This document shows, piece by piece, positions 8,904 through 21,600 of a DNA stretch of 64,000 nucleotides. The stretch's first letter is position 1. Each line of letters opens with the position of its first letter. The translations under genes and the position numbers were made by a program. Location: assembly GCA_021396245.1 (NCBI GenBank), contig WNYE01000005.1, positions 372,001 through 436,000 of the forward strand. The letters are read 5' to 3'. This DNA comes from Sporothrix humicola. Its lineage: Eukaryota; Ascomycota; Sordariomycetes; Ophiostomatales; Ophiostomataceae. The notes under the pieces are model-generated. The model worked only from the letters and a program-made list of their open reading frames with translations, was not told the DNA's origin and did no database searches.

Positions 8904-11331
8904 TCAGCGCAGATACCGTCCGTAGGCCCAGCGCACGCGGTCGAGCGCAAGGCGCTGCTTGTCGACCGTCTTGCCATTGAGCATCTCGTCCACGTCCTCC
9001 AAGAACTCCTTCTCAACATCGCCGGGGAGGAGGCCCGTAGACAGGCTGCGGAGCACGTGGACCTCGCAAACCAGCAGACCACGGTGCTTGTACGACAGGA
9101 TGCCGTTCATTGTGGCCAGCTCGACCGTGGCGTCACAGAAGATACGGTCAATGTTGCGCAGCACACGCACGCACCGCTCGATGCGTTGACCGCGACGCAG
9201 GCCCTTGCGGCCATACAGGATGCCACGGAAGTACCGCAAAGCGGCAATGCTGACGAGCACGCCGGGAGTTAGACCGACGAATCCAAACACCAGCTCCTGG
9301 CTCTTGAGCAGCGCGTCAATGCCGCTGATGGCCACCTCGAGGTCAACCTTAGTCTTTTGCACCTGGATCAACAGAGAACGGACCAGGTCGCCGCGCACGG
9401 CACCCTGGAACGGTTTCCGCAGACCCGTCTCGTAAGCCCTCAGCACCGGCGTGACATCGCCCTCACGCACCTTGGCACGGATGGTCGACAGGTCAGCTTC
9501 CGTCAGCGCTGTTGAGGAGCCAGCGAGCTCTGGGCGGTCGACAGCAAACTCGACCACCATGCGCTCGAGGCTTTCGCGGTCAGAACGCAGGCTGTCACGG
9601 CTCATGATGGCAATCTCGCTGTTGGAGTCATGGCGGACGGTGCCGATGATCTTGGAGACCGGCTCAATCACCCAGTTGAACCAAAAGTCGCGTACGGTTG
9701 AGCCAAAGTCGCGGATCCACTGTAAAATGTCTTCCTGCCGGTTGGAGATAACCCGCAGCAATGTCGACGACGACAGCAGCAAAGCACCGGCCGGCAGCCA
9801 GTAGCGAAGCAGCCAGGGCGGGCGGCCATAGTCCTTGACAACCACTTTCAGGTCACCGACTAGGCCCGGGATACCCTGGGCAAGCAGGTTGTCGAGTCGT
9901 TGAGCGAGACGTGCGGGCTTGTTGGCGTCAAACTGGTTTGCCGTCAGGATAGGGTCACCCTGTACATCGTTAAACACCTTGTCCTCAAAGTCTGACACAG
10001 TCGACTCAATGGCCAACACGTCGGTGGTGACTTGGTCCATCAGCGACACACTACGTTCGACGACGCCCTTCCACCGCCGACCGTTGTCGGCCGTAATATC
10101 CTTGAGTTCGGTTCCCTCATCCAGGTCAAAGCGAAGACCCTCGTCAATCAAAATACCGAGTCCGCTGGCAATCAGCTGCCGCAGTCGCTTGAGGCGCTTT
10201 TGGTTGTGCCGTGCATCAGACCGACACCGTGCAATAGGCGAGAGCAGTCGGCGCTCAAGCCCAACAAACGACCGCTGAGCAACGCCCCGGCGCACAATGG
10301 CATAGAACTGCTGCCATTGCTGCGTGAGCGAGGCACTGCTCGACTGGATGGCGCCTAGGGGCGAGTGTGTGGCAGCGCCAAAGCGAGCCCGGCTCTCCTT
10401 GACAACCTGGCCGACCTCTTTGGCCCAGTTCCAGAACCGTAGAGGGGACGTCTGCACCGTGTACAGACTGAGACTGCCGTACGAGGTGAGGATGTCGTCC
10501 CAGTACCAAATATCGTCATGCAAGGGTGTGATGCGCTCCAGTAGAGTGTTGAGGAGAACACCATAGACCTGGATGGTGGCCTTGCTGACAAGGAGCCACT
10601 CGACCTCGCCTGCCAGCTCGCCCTTGTCGCCGCCCGAAGCTCCTGCAGCCTTGGGGTGTTGCCCAGCTGCAGCTCCACTCGCGGTGCCCGGTGACAGGCT
10701 GCCACTTTCAGATCCCGTGCTCTCTTCTTCTACGCCATCGGTGCCGATTCGCTGCGGGCCGTGCAGGTCGAGGTAGCCTTGTTGCTCCTTCTGCCGCTTC
10801 TCTTCTTCGTCAATCTCCTTGGCAGTCTGGAGGAGTCCGGACTGTGCCAGCAGGCCTCGTATGCGAGTCGTGGATAGGATGGGCTGTGCGGACGAGGTCG
10901 AACTGAGGCTCTTGACGATCTTGAGTAGGTCGTTGACGTAGGGTGACGACAGGGCGTTGATGCTGGCCTCGTCTACAGAGCCATCGGTGTTGGTGGCGGC
11001 GTCGGTTTCAAAGGACACGAGAGGACCTCGTGTGATGCGGTCAATATCGGCCTCCCAGGCACGAACGTTGCTACACAGTGGGAAGGGAGAAGAAAAAAAG
11101 AGAGGAGCCTCATGTTAGCCAAGAGTGTTGAACGCGGGTGTACGGACAAACAGAAGTCCCACTCGTGTCATGTTGTTTAAAGTTGCTCTGAGGAGCTTGA
11201 GAGAAGGGAAACATGACAACGAGAGCAACTTCAAATGCAAGCAAAACGGTTGGCCAATCGGCCAAATAGAAGAAACAAAAGAAACTGGGGAAAGGAGGAG
11301 GGGTGAACACGAACTCTACGACAATCGACAT
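8904..11331 (-). CDS. NCA2: Nca2-like mitochondrial protein (nuclear control of ATP synthase)
   Basis: Main exon 8904-11070, preceded by a proposed 17-nt first exon 11315-11331; together 727 aa. Yeast Nca2 is a mitochondrial membrane protein that, with Nca3, affects expression of ATP synthase subunits 6 and 8. The family core is visible: KDYGRPPWLLRYWLP leads into a membrane segment at about 424-445, and a second membrane segment lies at about 599-622 (ELVFGFVGLTPGVLVSIAAL), followed by basic residues. The N-terminus predicted from the splice, MSIVVDNVRAWEADIDRI, has the pattern expected for this family. The intron 11071-11314 has a good GGCTAACATG branch, a pyrimidine tract and TAG acceptor, but a weak donor (GTTCGT). 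The identity is firm; the first exon is a proposal from frame and sense. Confidence 0.88.
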
Positions 11332-13199
11332 GGGGGGCGGACGGCTGCCTGCGTTCGAGATCCCTCAAGATAGGACGACGCAAAGGGAACAAGCAGCACG
11401 CATATGAGCCAGGGTGTGTAAGCTCTTGGTCTTCTCTTTTGGTGTGGAGGAGGAGCGGTGTGTCGTCAACAAGGTTCGAGGTGCCGTTGGCCGCCAGATC
11501 CGTCAGGAACTTCGGAAAGAAGCTTGTGCCCCGTACAGACTGATGTGTGGTAGAAAAATAATAACTCCAACAGGTGGGCTGCTTTCCCAAGCCCGTTATC
11601 CGGCATCCGTTGTGGGGTTGCGATCGAAACAAGCTCGAGTTGAGGCAGCTCTTTTTCGCCTGCCCTGGTTGGCTCCAGACAGACGTCACTGACAAAACAC
11701 TGCCAGAACTCAAAAAGTCACGCCAAAAACGGAAGCGCTTCGATCCGACAAAGAAACAATCCGATAAGCGTTTTTGCTGGCGGCTGATAACAGCTGGTGT
11801 GGTCGCGTCTTGTTCTTGTTCGTATTCGGCACGACGCGGGGCGGGTTTTGGCCTGCAGAAATTGGGGTGTGTCTGGAATTGGCTGCACGTCAGTCGAGGC
11901 TCTTCTCTCAGGGCGGAGAAAGGAGCAGCCGTTGGGATTGGTGGTGAGAGGGAGCTTTTGCTAGGAAAACATGCGATTTGCGGGTGCTGGCAAATGCCGG
12001 TTGAGCCACTGGCCCATTGGACTGACCTGACTTTTTAGGGGGTGTGGATGAGCTCGTGCTGAACAGGCCAGTTGAGATTAAAATTTGCAAATTTGAACAG
12101 GGGCCGATTGTGGAAAAGGAGAAGATATTCGGAGATGCCCAATTAGAAGAATCGGAAAGGGAAACAAAAATACGATCGAGGAGAAGCTGCAGAGTTTGCA
12201 CCGCGAGAGGAAGGAACAGGCGGCACTGCTTTTTATTCAGTCACGGCAGGAAAGAACGACACAAAGAACTGCCTTCCTCCCTGCTTTGGATGCAGGGCGA
12301 TGAGATCATGATCTGGTCAGCCAGTGCTATCAGCAGATCTCGCCTGGCAGAAAGGGCGGCACAGCACGTTCCAGGGTTCGCTGTCAGGAAGGAACAGCCG
12401 TCAGTAGCTAGCTCCGAACATATGAAAGAAACTTCTGACAGGGCAAGTGCTGGCCAGACCTCCAAAAGGACCCCCCAAGAGCCTCCAGAAAAGGGAAGGA
12501 GTGATCTGCCAGTAGCAAAAGCAAAGACCGACAATCACAAGCCACCGTTGCACACCACACCACCAAAACAACGATATTTCAGATTCCACAGCCTTTTCGT
12601 CCATGGAGAAACAAATTGCGGCGTCTGAGGCCTGTCTGAGAACAGCGCGTTTTGAGTTCTGCCAGGCACAATACAGGCACAACCATGTACAGTACATCCG
12701 CACCGTAAAGAATGTGGGCCCAGACTGTGCGTGGCAGGCCCCACGCTTTCCGAATTGCGACGTATGATTGGCCCGGGACACGGATCGCACTTGCTCGACA
12801 TGGGCTCATTCACTCAACAATTCTATCCACCCGACGGGCGACGGCCCACCGCCTTCCCCCTTTGCCGTTGTGTTTTTTTCACCCCTGGAAGAAAGAACCA
12901 AAAGGGAGGCGACTCACGAGCAACGGGGAAAATAAAATAAAACGATTTCGCAGGCGCATCTTTCTTTCTCGACTGTCCCCTTTCCAGAACTCATCCTCTT
13001 TTCGTGGAACAAGTCTGGGGCGTGTCTATTGTTTTTCGTCATCGTTTTTTCTCTTCTCTCTCTGGCTGTCTATTCGTTTTCGTCTTCCGCTCTGCAAATC
13101 TCCTTTATCATTGGCCCCGCGCTGCCAATTGTTGGGACCCTGACTTTTTTTCTTCGATCAACCCCTTTTTTTCGCGAAGCACCACACAACGACAACAAA
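11332..13199. promoter_or_regulatory. Divergent promoter region, NCA2 / ERG25
   Basis: About 1.9 kb between two outward-facing genes. The last 350 bases before ERG25 are C/T-rich and end in a CACAACGACAACAAA leader. A CCAAT-type ATTGG lies near 12767. No reading frame here looks like a real protein, and no RNA gene was seen. Confidence 0.5.
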
Positions 13200-14227
13200 A
13201 TGGCTTCACTGTACGTCCCGTCCGTGCCGGTCACCAGTGGTCTCGAAGAAGATCGCGAACATACCCTCATAACAACCTGCTAACCTTTTCGGTCTCCAGA
13301 CTTGCCAACGCGACTTTCGCCAACGGCACTTTTGCCGGCATCACCAGCGGCGCCAACGACCTGTACGGCGTGTTCGAGGAGGTTTCCAAGTACAATGTGC
13401 AGCTCAACATTGCCGAGCGCATGTGGGCATCATGGTACCTGTGGATGCAGAACGATATTCTCGCGACGGGCATTCTCAGCTTCATTATGCACGAGGTTGT
13501 GTACTTTGGCCGCTCGCTGCCCTGGATCATCCTCGACTCGATCCCCTACTTCAACCGCTGGAAGATCCAGAACCAGAAGGTGCCGACCGCCAAGGAGCAG
13601 TTCGACTGCGCCGCCCTCGTCCTCCTGAGCCACTTCACCGTCGAGCTGCCGCAGATCTGGCTCTTCCACCCCGTCGCTACCTGGTTCGGCATGGAGTTCG
13701 GCGTCCCCTTCCCCTCGGCTTGGAAGATCGCCATGCAGGTCGCCGTCTTCTTCGTCATGGAGGACACCTGGCACTACTGGTTCCACCGCGCGCTGCACTA
13801 CGGCCCGCTGTACCGCTCGATCCACAAGCTGCACCACACCTACTCGGCCCCCTTCGGTCTGGCTGCCGAGTACGCCTCGCCCATTGAGGTCATGCTGCTG
13901 GGCATTGGCATTGTCGGCTCGCCGATTCTCTGGGTGTCCGTTACGGGCGATCTGCACCTGGTGACCATGTACATCTGGATCATCCTGCGCCTGTTCCAGG
14001 CCATTGACGCGCACAGCGGCTACGACTTCCCCTGGTCGCTGCGCCATTTCCTGCCGTTCTGGGCCGGTGCCGACCACCACGATCTGCACCACGAGAAGTT
14101 CATTGGCAACTACGCCTCCAGCTTCCGCTGGTGGGACTTCTGCCTTGACACCGAGGCCGGCCTCGAGGCCAGCAAGAAGCGCCGCGAGAAGAAGCTCGCC
14201 CAGCTCAAGGCCAAGAAGGCTCAGTAA
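13200..14227 (+). CDS. ERG25: C-4 methylsterol monooxygenase
   Basis: Two exons: 13200-13210 (11 nt, MAS plus two bases) and 13300-14227. The 89-nt intron has GTACGT, TGCTAAC and CCAG signals; the protein is 312 aa. Erg25 is the di-iron ER oxygenase that starts removal of the C-4 methyl groups in ergosterol synthesis, working with Erg26, Erg27 and the scaffold Erg28. The three iron-binding histidine clusters are intact: HRALH (166-170), HKLHH (179-183) and HDLHH (264-268). Hydrophobic membrane segments lie near 52-80, 105-128 and 200-235. The Lys-rich C-terminus ends KKAQ, a KKXX-type ER retrieval signal. Family identity is very clear from the fatty-acid hydroxylase core. The gene converges with the downstream dehydratase gene. 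Confidence 0.97.
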
Positions 14228-14769
14228 ATGCGATGCAACGCGCGTTTACTTTGAATCAGTCAGCCAAGCCAACCACTGCTATGCGACGCCCTTACCGATC
14301 ACGAACGAACCAGACCGGTTTTAATTACGCCTCGCATCTTCTCTGGAGGACATGTTCTCTTAGGTGGCTATCAATCGAGCCCCTGAGATAAACAGTGTCT
14401 CGCCACATCCTGTCTTATCCAGACAGCTGCAATGCATTGCTGCATGCACACATTCTCGTTTTCATTTCCTTTTTCATGCGGGCGTTTGGGGAATCGGATG
14501 CCTATGAGATCATTAAGAAAGCGCCAGCTTTTCTTTCTTTTCACACCGTACATATTTGCCGTCGAAATGGGCTTTGGATTCTTGATTATGAGATCCTGTC
14601 CACGCATACTTTTTTCTTTTCATCTATGCATCAAAACACAACGATAGACTACTTAATACTTTTTAATTGACTTTTAAGAGAGACATCTAAGGTCTAAATA
14701 TGAGCCGTGACATGAGTGAAGAATCCTAGTCGTACAACAACTGTCGATAGGCGGTCGTGCTATCGCCCG
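14228..14769. other. Convergent 3' intergenic region
   Basis: This holds the 3' ends of ERG25 and of the dehydratase gene. AT-rich sequence around 14640-14700 fits transcript ends. Nothing else was seen. Confidence 0.6.
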
Positions 14770-15667
14770 TTACGTCTTCTTGTCCTGCCATAAATGCAAT
14801 GTTAGTCACAATATCAGTCACCTGTCTCGTTGGTATTTATCATACCGATCCCGGCGGGCCACAGCCACAGTCGCCGTCCGTCACTCTGTCGGCCAAGCTT
14901 GACAGTGTGTTCGAGCCATTGTCGTTTGCCGATGCTGCTTCAGCCGGAGCAGGCTTCGCTGCTGCCGGTTTGACATCTTCAACCACCTCGCCAAAGGCAC
15001 GGGCGAGCTCGTCACACAGCACAGCCAGCTCCGTGTCCTTGACAGTCAGGCCTGGAGGAAGACCACCGCCAGGGTTGTGCGTAGTCCACCGGATAAACGT
15101 TGTGCTGTAGACCTGTTTGTTGTTAGTGAATCATCAAGTCAGAATACCATAGTTATGGAGAGCCTACATTCGACCACTCCGGGTGGTGGTTCTTGAGCTT
15201 GCACTGCAGAGCTACGGCCGTCATAAAGTCCTGTGCACATGTTAGCAGCTTTCATATTTTTGTCGTCCTCGATCAACACCACCTACCCAAGTCTTTGTAA
15301 AGTTCTTGAACTTGAAGGAACGCTCGATGCCCAGGCCATTGGCAGTCACGGTCCACCGAGCGGTCCCCTTGCCGTCCTCGCCGGCTAGCAGCGTCTCCAG
15401 TGCCGCACGGACAGCCGTCTCGTCGGCCTCGGTCTTGCCCACCACCTGGGGCTTTTGTGTTGCCATAATAGCCGGCGTAGCTGAAAAGGCGCGAGCTTTC
15501 CCTTCCAAGGCAGTCCGCACTTGCGTACTGCCGGTGACCGCCGGGGTAGTCCGTGCACTCTTGAAAGCAGCGGCACCCGATGTGGCCCGAGACACGAGGC
15601 CGCGTGATGACGGCGCCGAAGAAGTTGCCACGCGCTTGGTCACCGCCCGGCACGCCCCGCGAAACAT
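14770..15667 (-). CDS. Pterin-4a-carbinolamine dehydratase-like protein, probable mitochondrial leader
   Basis: Four exons on the minus strand: 15287-15667, 15168-15230, 14846-15112 and a proposed 15-nt last exon 14770-14784 (DKKT, stop); 241 aa. The family dehydrates 4a-hydroxytetrahydrobiopterin and also serves as the DCoH dimerisation cofactor in animals. The catalytic signature is present: KNHHPEWSNVY with His142 and His143, then WTTH with His160. The first ~65 residues are Arg/Ser/Ala-rich without acidic residues, a typical mitochondrial leader. A second Met (about residue 68, MATQKPQVV) just before the conserved part could give a cytosolic form. The C-terminal tail is Ala-rich and ends in a Cys/Gly patch (CGCGPPGS). 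Without the last intron the frame would stop two codons later (GSV), so the terminal exon is less certain than the rest. Confidence 0.88.
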
Positions 15668-18600
15668 TGGTCTGTCAGATGCGGTGTGGGGACGAGAGCC
15701 CGAATAGGGAAACGGTAGATGACGAGCCCCAGATGACGAATATCAAATGAGCGATATCAGATGGAAAGGTGAACTGGGAAGCAACCTGAAAAAGTCACAG
15801 CCCCCACCGAGAATCAGCAATCGTGTCGGCTCTTCAGGTCCTATTCACCAAAGTTCACCAAATTCGTCGAGGTGGCGTGTGCTGAGAGCGCTTTGTGGTA
15901 TGTTTTGGCCGACACCAAGGGTACTGTCGTCGTTTGACGTTGTTTGTCATTGACTTGTCATCATTCGCCTTTTCTGATTAGATGCACCAGCCGTCTAGAA
16001 TAGTATGACATGTTCGGCTGGGGAAGGAGCGACTGTCAGAAAGGACCACTAAAATCCAGCAGTCCGGAAGGCTGCGCTAGTGGCTTGTTTTAGGGGATTG
16101 TCGGCGCGCCCCACGCACTAAACAACATGTCTTTCAGGGGACCTCTGCACTGTAACTCTGTAAGACTCGTCTCAATAAGAATGCCGAGTTGACCTCACCT
16201 TGTGATATCACAACTCTTGTTTGTATACAAACGAAGATGAGCACGTTTTAATTCTTTTTATTTAAAAAAAATCGTAGATATGTTTTATTTGGTGAAATAC
16301 TGCTATTAATTACTAATCCTCAACTTCTCCTCACCGACACACGTAAGGCACTCCCACTTTCTATTTCGTGCTTAACCTCAACAACTGCCATGCATAAAAC
16401 CTCATGACAAATTTTGAGTATGAGAATCCACAACCCCAGAAGGGAATATGGTGTAATACGGCAGATAAGAGCCTCATCTAAATTCCACGTGCAGATATCC
16501 GCTGTGGCGGTTTGCCCCTTGGATATCAAAAGTACGGAGGAGCGAAGTAAGGTATATACGCCGTATATAGGAAATGAAGCACCGATACTCGGGCAAGTAC
16601 ACGACGAGATATCTGGAAGTTGCATATATTGAGGTGACCGGCGGGCAGTACTAATGCTGACAAAAATTTTAGCTTTCAGCCGCACGTGCTGCATTACACC
16701 TTGTGTTCTTATTTTCATTTCAAAGTAAGTTACAAGAAACTCCACCTACTATATGGTGTAAGATCGATCATGAAGAGCAGACAACGACGGGTTTTGCTTT
16801 CGTGCGCTTCCCGAGCTATGTTCGAGGGGCAAACACCGCTGTCTATTGCACAGCTTCCAGCAGCGGGGGTTTCGTCCGAACAAATTTTGATTTCAAAAGC
16901 AGCCTTGCAAGCAAAGTAGCAGTTCAGTCGCCCGTCGGACTATTCGCGACTCTGCGTGGACGAGATAAAGAGAGAGCAAACAATAAAATAAACCGTTAGA
17001 GTCTACGGAGTACGTAAAGGGCTGTAGGATTGAACAAACCCAAGCTTGGGCGCAGAAGCAAGGCCCCATTTTCGCCCTATGGGCCCAGCAACTTGGCATC
17101 GGCATCAGGAGAGGAAGGGCATCAGCACAGCAAAAATGAAGGACACATCCATGCCACGCCGCTCGGACATGCTCGAAACCTATCTAGAATTCCAATATCC
17201 AGCTTTTTGCACCCTATTTAAGCTTGCACATAATTAATAGATGACTTTCTGACCTCGTGGGAAGATACGCCGTATAGAAAACGCCGACCGCATAAAGTTG
17301 CCTGCTTTGTTATTGTTTACTAATCTGAGCAATAATTTAACATATTCGTCAGGGATGACTTTCATAATCAATAAAATGCAGGCTAGCATCGCCGATGAAT
17401 AGTGAATGCCCCCATGGCGGGCTGAGATAGTTGCATTTCAACGATTTCTCAGATGCTCGCCGAAATTGACAGGGCTGGGAACTTTCCTCTTAAAGACCTG
17501 TTGTAGTCGTAGTCGGCGTTTGATTTCGACCGCATGGCACTTGTGGCTGGGACACATGGGATATCTGCCCAGCCAAAACACACAATAAAAAGAGCCATTC
17601 CCCGAGATAGGGAACGGAGACGGAGCTGAGCCTGTGACCTAGTGCCTGAGACTTGGGGACAGAAGCGCGCCTACAGGTACGCAATAGGGAGCGTTTCCGA
17701 GGGGCAACGGCAACTTCAACTGCGCTTTACTTTTGTGATGGTGGCTTGCGTAAAGTAACGGGCAACGGCCATATGAGATGACCCAAGAAAATAGAAATAA
17801 ACACTTGTCGTGCCAATATCTGCATCATGCTCCGTAGATGTGAGTCCCCCAACCTCTCCCAGCCTTTCATCCTTATTCCTCCCGTTTCCCGTCTCCCCAC
17901 ACTCTCCTGCCTTGTATGGCCGGCGTTGTGCTGGTCCAAACTGAGATCCTCCGTAAAAGTGTATCTAACTGCGACGCACGACGTAATTACGACGGTAAGA
18001 TGCACATTCTCATCTTCTTCGTCAGCATGGGAAAGTGGTAAACAAGGAATAGAAAGTGGGTGGAATGTATATCCGCGCGGAGATACAAGTACAAACCCCT
18101 GTTCTTGGACGTGAGAAAAGCGAGTCAGCTCGATCTCCAATCTTCAGCCGTCACGACGCACTGTTACGCTTCATATCATCTTGTTTTATGTTCAATTTTG
18201 GTGACCGGCCCTTCTAGAGTAGTCATCGGCGCAGTCAGACACGGGGATATATATTGAGATGTGGTTCACGGCAGCTCTCACCCCAACTACTAAGTACCAT
18301 GATATATACTCCGTATTACAAGGCGAAAATATTATTTGTGTTCCTGGGCCCAAGATATGAAGTGGCAAGTCCAGAAACCCAGAACTGGCATATGATGTAC
18401 ACTATGACAGCTTCTTGCAGGGCTCAAACGCCACGTTATTTTAAATGTGTGCTCCGTTCTCGCGATATACGAACTGCGCGGCATGATACTACTCCGCAGC
18501 CCGATTGCCTCCTTCTTTGTTCTGCATGTGCTATGTCGTGTGTAGCGTAGTGTCGCGCTGTCTGGTCTACCCTCGTATTCCACCTTGCCGCGCCCCGTCT

Positions 18601-21600
18601 ATCGTCGTAAAATAAACGTGCAGCCCTAGGCAGCACCATTAAATATTGAATATCACAAAAATGACAAAGATATTACGACGTAGGCCCCTCGATTTGTCGA
18701 CAAAACAAGAAAACGAGCAGTGAACCACGCCAGACCCAACCGGGCGCTTGATGTGACATGATAGGCGAGAGACAGTGACGAGATGTGAGAAGGACGGAAA
18801 CTAAAAAGACGCGAGCGCGAGACGGCAAAGCGTGAGGAGAAACGGAAAACGGAGAAGGAGCCACAAAAAGGAGGCGCGCACCGTCGGAGAAGCTCGTCTC
18901 ACAGACGGGACGACGAATGATGACAGCAGAAAGAAGGAGATACAGACAAATTTAGGATAGAATACAGCAATAATAGCTCGATGCATACGTAAAAATAGCC
19001 CATAACATGAGGAGAAAAGTCGGTTATTTCTAAGTCATATCTCGTGTTCTTCGATGCAAGTTCGTGAGAGAAAAAACGCACAAAATTAACTGATCGTATC
19101 AGTAGTGAAAGCGCAGTTTGTTGATAAAACGGTAGGGAGTTGGAAAAGGAAAAGTAATCAAAAGCTTCCTAGGCACGACCAAATTCTCACATAATCGGGG
19201 GTGAACTTTTACATGGTGTTTCAAGGAGAACTCACCATGCATTCACGAAATAATCACTATCTTTATTTCCCCAAAACCACGCTTGGATGCTCACAGTCTG
19301 ACATGACATTCTGCGATGCAAGCACAGAAGGCTGGATCTCAGACGACGTTCTGTGATATAGACCAATAAAATTAAATCAAAATTAAATGCGAAAATCAGA
19401 GGTGTGCCAGGTCACGTGTCGCTCCTGCCAACATCGTACTCGTATCAACACAGTGCCTCTTGGCGTCCTTTTGGCTCCTGCCACCGCCTGGAACGCAGAC
19501 TCATCAACACAAAATACCTTTGCGAACGGCAACGGAGTTTACGTAATATATTAGTCTCCGACGCCGACCCCGCTTAAGATTAGCGTTGCTTACGTATTCA
19601 CACGCCACAAAGGCACAATAGCCCCCAAATGGAAGGTACCTGACACCATCATGACCTGCAAGCATGACGCGAGACCACAAAGTCACTTTCAGTCTTCTCA
19701 GTCGTCCTCCTCTCCAGCTCAAAATAACGAAATAGACGCTGGTCCCCAGACCCCCAGGTCCCCATGCCACACCCAATGGGCCTAGTAATTCCGCGGCATT
19801 CAGCGTGGGATTGAAATGCAAAAGCGGCCGCCGCCGCGTCTTTGTATCTTATTTTCTGCAAAGTATGGTTTTATTTCTTATTTCCTCTTCTCTACGACGT
19901 ATTTTGTCACAGCGTCGTATTTCCCGTATGGACCCAGGACCCTTTTCTCAGTTTCTGTGAAGCACCTTGTTTGAAGCAGTTTTGAGCAAGAAAACGCAAA
20001 TAACTTGCCGTGGTCCGTATGGTCATAGCGAGCTGGTAAATACTCAGCCCGCAAACTCAGAAGGGATAAAGTACAGTTTTGCGGAGCATATCCCATCAAA
20101 AATGGCCTTGAGAAAAGATGCTGAGAAAAGAAGCACCGCTTTTTATAAAAAATTCCGGGAGAAGAGTTGGCTCCTTCAGACGAACAATTTCAACTCCGTA
20201 GTCCGTATCTCTACCACCGTTGACCGCTGTGCCATGCCTCCTGGTGCGCCTGGAATGCCCCCGAAAGGCTCTGTATTCCTTCGAAAGAAAGTTCCTACAG
20301 AATACTCTCAGTGAGTATGCCCTGCCAATATCCTTTTCCTCATTGGCACTTTAGGAACCTTTTTGCGAGTTCCGTCGTCGACGGCCGAAATGGGAAACTG
20401 GTCAAGGTAGAAAAGTGGAACTGCCGACGTTTCCGACAGGAGGGAAGGGGCGGAGGAAGGAACAAACAGGAGGCGCATTAGCAGTGACATTGGCAGTGTG
20501 CATTGGTAGGCCACACGCGCAAAAACTCTGAAATCGAGATCAGTATTCCCCTTCCAACTACGTCGTACGGAGTAGAATATCGAGACAAATAATGGTAAAA
20601 TGCGCTGGAATACTATTGGTCGGCTCACTGACAATTTAATGACAAAAAGCGTGTTGCGCTGACAAATCATGCGACGCCGCCAAACTCCGAAGCCCAAAAA
20701 TTAACGAAATAACGCGCTGTAGCCCCGAGGAGCGCTGTGGGTTCTTTCTTCAGACCTGCAAGCCCTGCAGTCTCGCTTTTGGGTGCTTGCCAGATGTGGA
20801 GCCGCTCCTTCCCTCCCAAATTTCAGTCTTTCCGTTCTCCGAGATTTTCTGCCTCTGGTCCCTCCTGTCTTTCTGACTACTCCGTTTCCTGCTGACTGAG
20901 CCTTCACATTTCGCGAATGATGACTTTGTTCTGACTACACACCCAGAGGAATCGGGCAAAAAGCATACAGCAACAGAACAACACTTAACAGACGCCATAG
21001 GTGACGCCAATCCTAGAACGTCCAAGTCACAGTCTCTCCCGTCGGAGACATCCAGGAACCTCGACTTTTGCCAAAGGTGAGAGAGAAAGGAACCGTCCAG
21101 CGGGCATTTTTGTCCATCGCTCCTTCCCTATCAGCCCGGTTTGCGTGCCTTCTCGTACCTGACGCGCAGCGCGACAAGAAAAGAAAGAAGAAGGAAAAGT
21201 AAGAGGAAAGAACACCGCCGTTGTCGGTCCTCTCTTTCCATCTCTCCCTCCACCTCGCTTTCGTGTACAAGAGTAGGTAAGCAAGCCTCACCAAACCCAC
21301 CGATCATCATCGGAAGCAACCATTACCATAACACATTCGCTGCACATTTCCCATATCCCATAACCCATATCCCGCTATCCTATCACCACCACCTTCCACG
21401 CCCAGCCACGCGATTTGGATCCCCAGTTTTTTCTGTCCTGATTTCCTGTGGTCCCGTCACCCGCCCTGTCATTGTGTGCTGTTGGTGCTGTGTAATTTCT
21501 TCGATAATCTGGCACGCGCGCTGTTTTTTTCTCGTGTCAGGTCTTTCGCGTCACCGAAAGACAAGGCTTTCAGCGAGTCAGATGCTATTGGAGATCAACA

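Noticed and set aside
16320..16745. 141-codon minus-strand frame in the AT-rich stretch
   Set aside because: No recognisable domain, composition unlike neighbouring proteins, no leader or splice structure; consistent with chance or a decayed repeat.
19504..19821. 105-codon minus-strand frame (AELLGPLGVAWGPG...)
   Set aside because: No family resemblance and no promoter-like sequence; overlaps other equally plausible frames.
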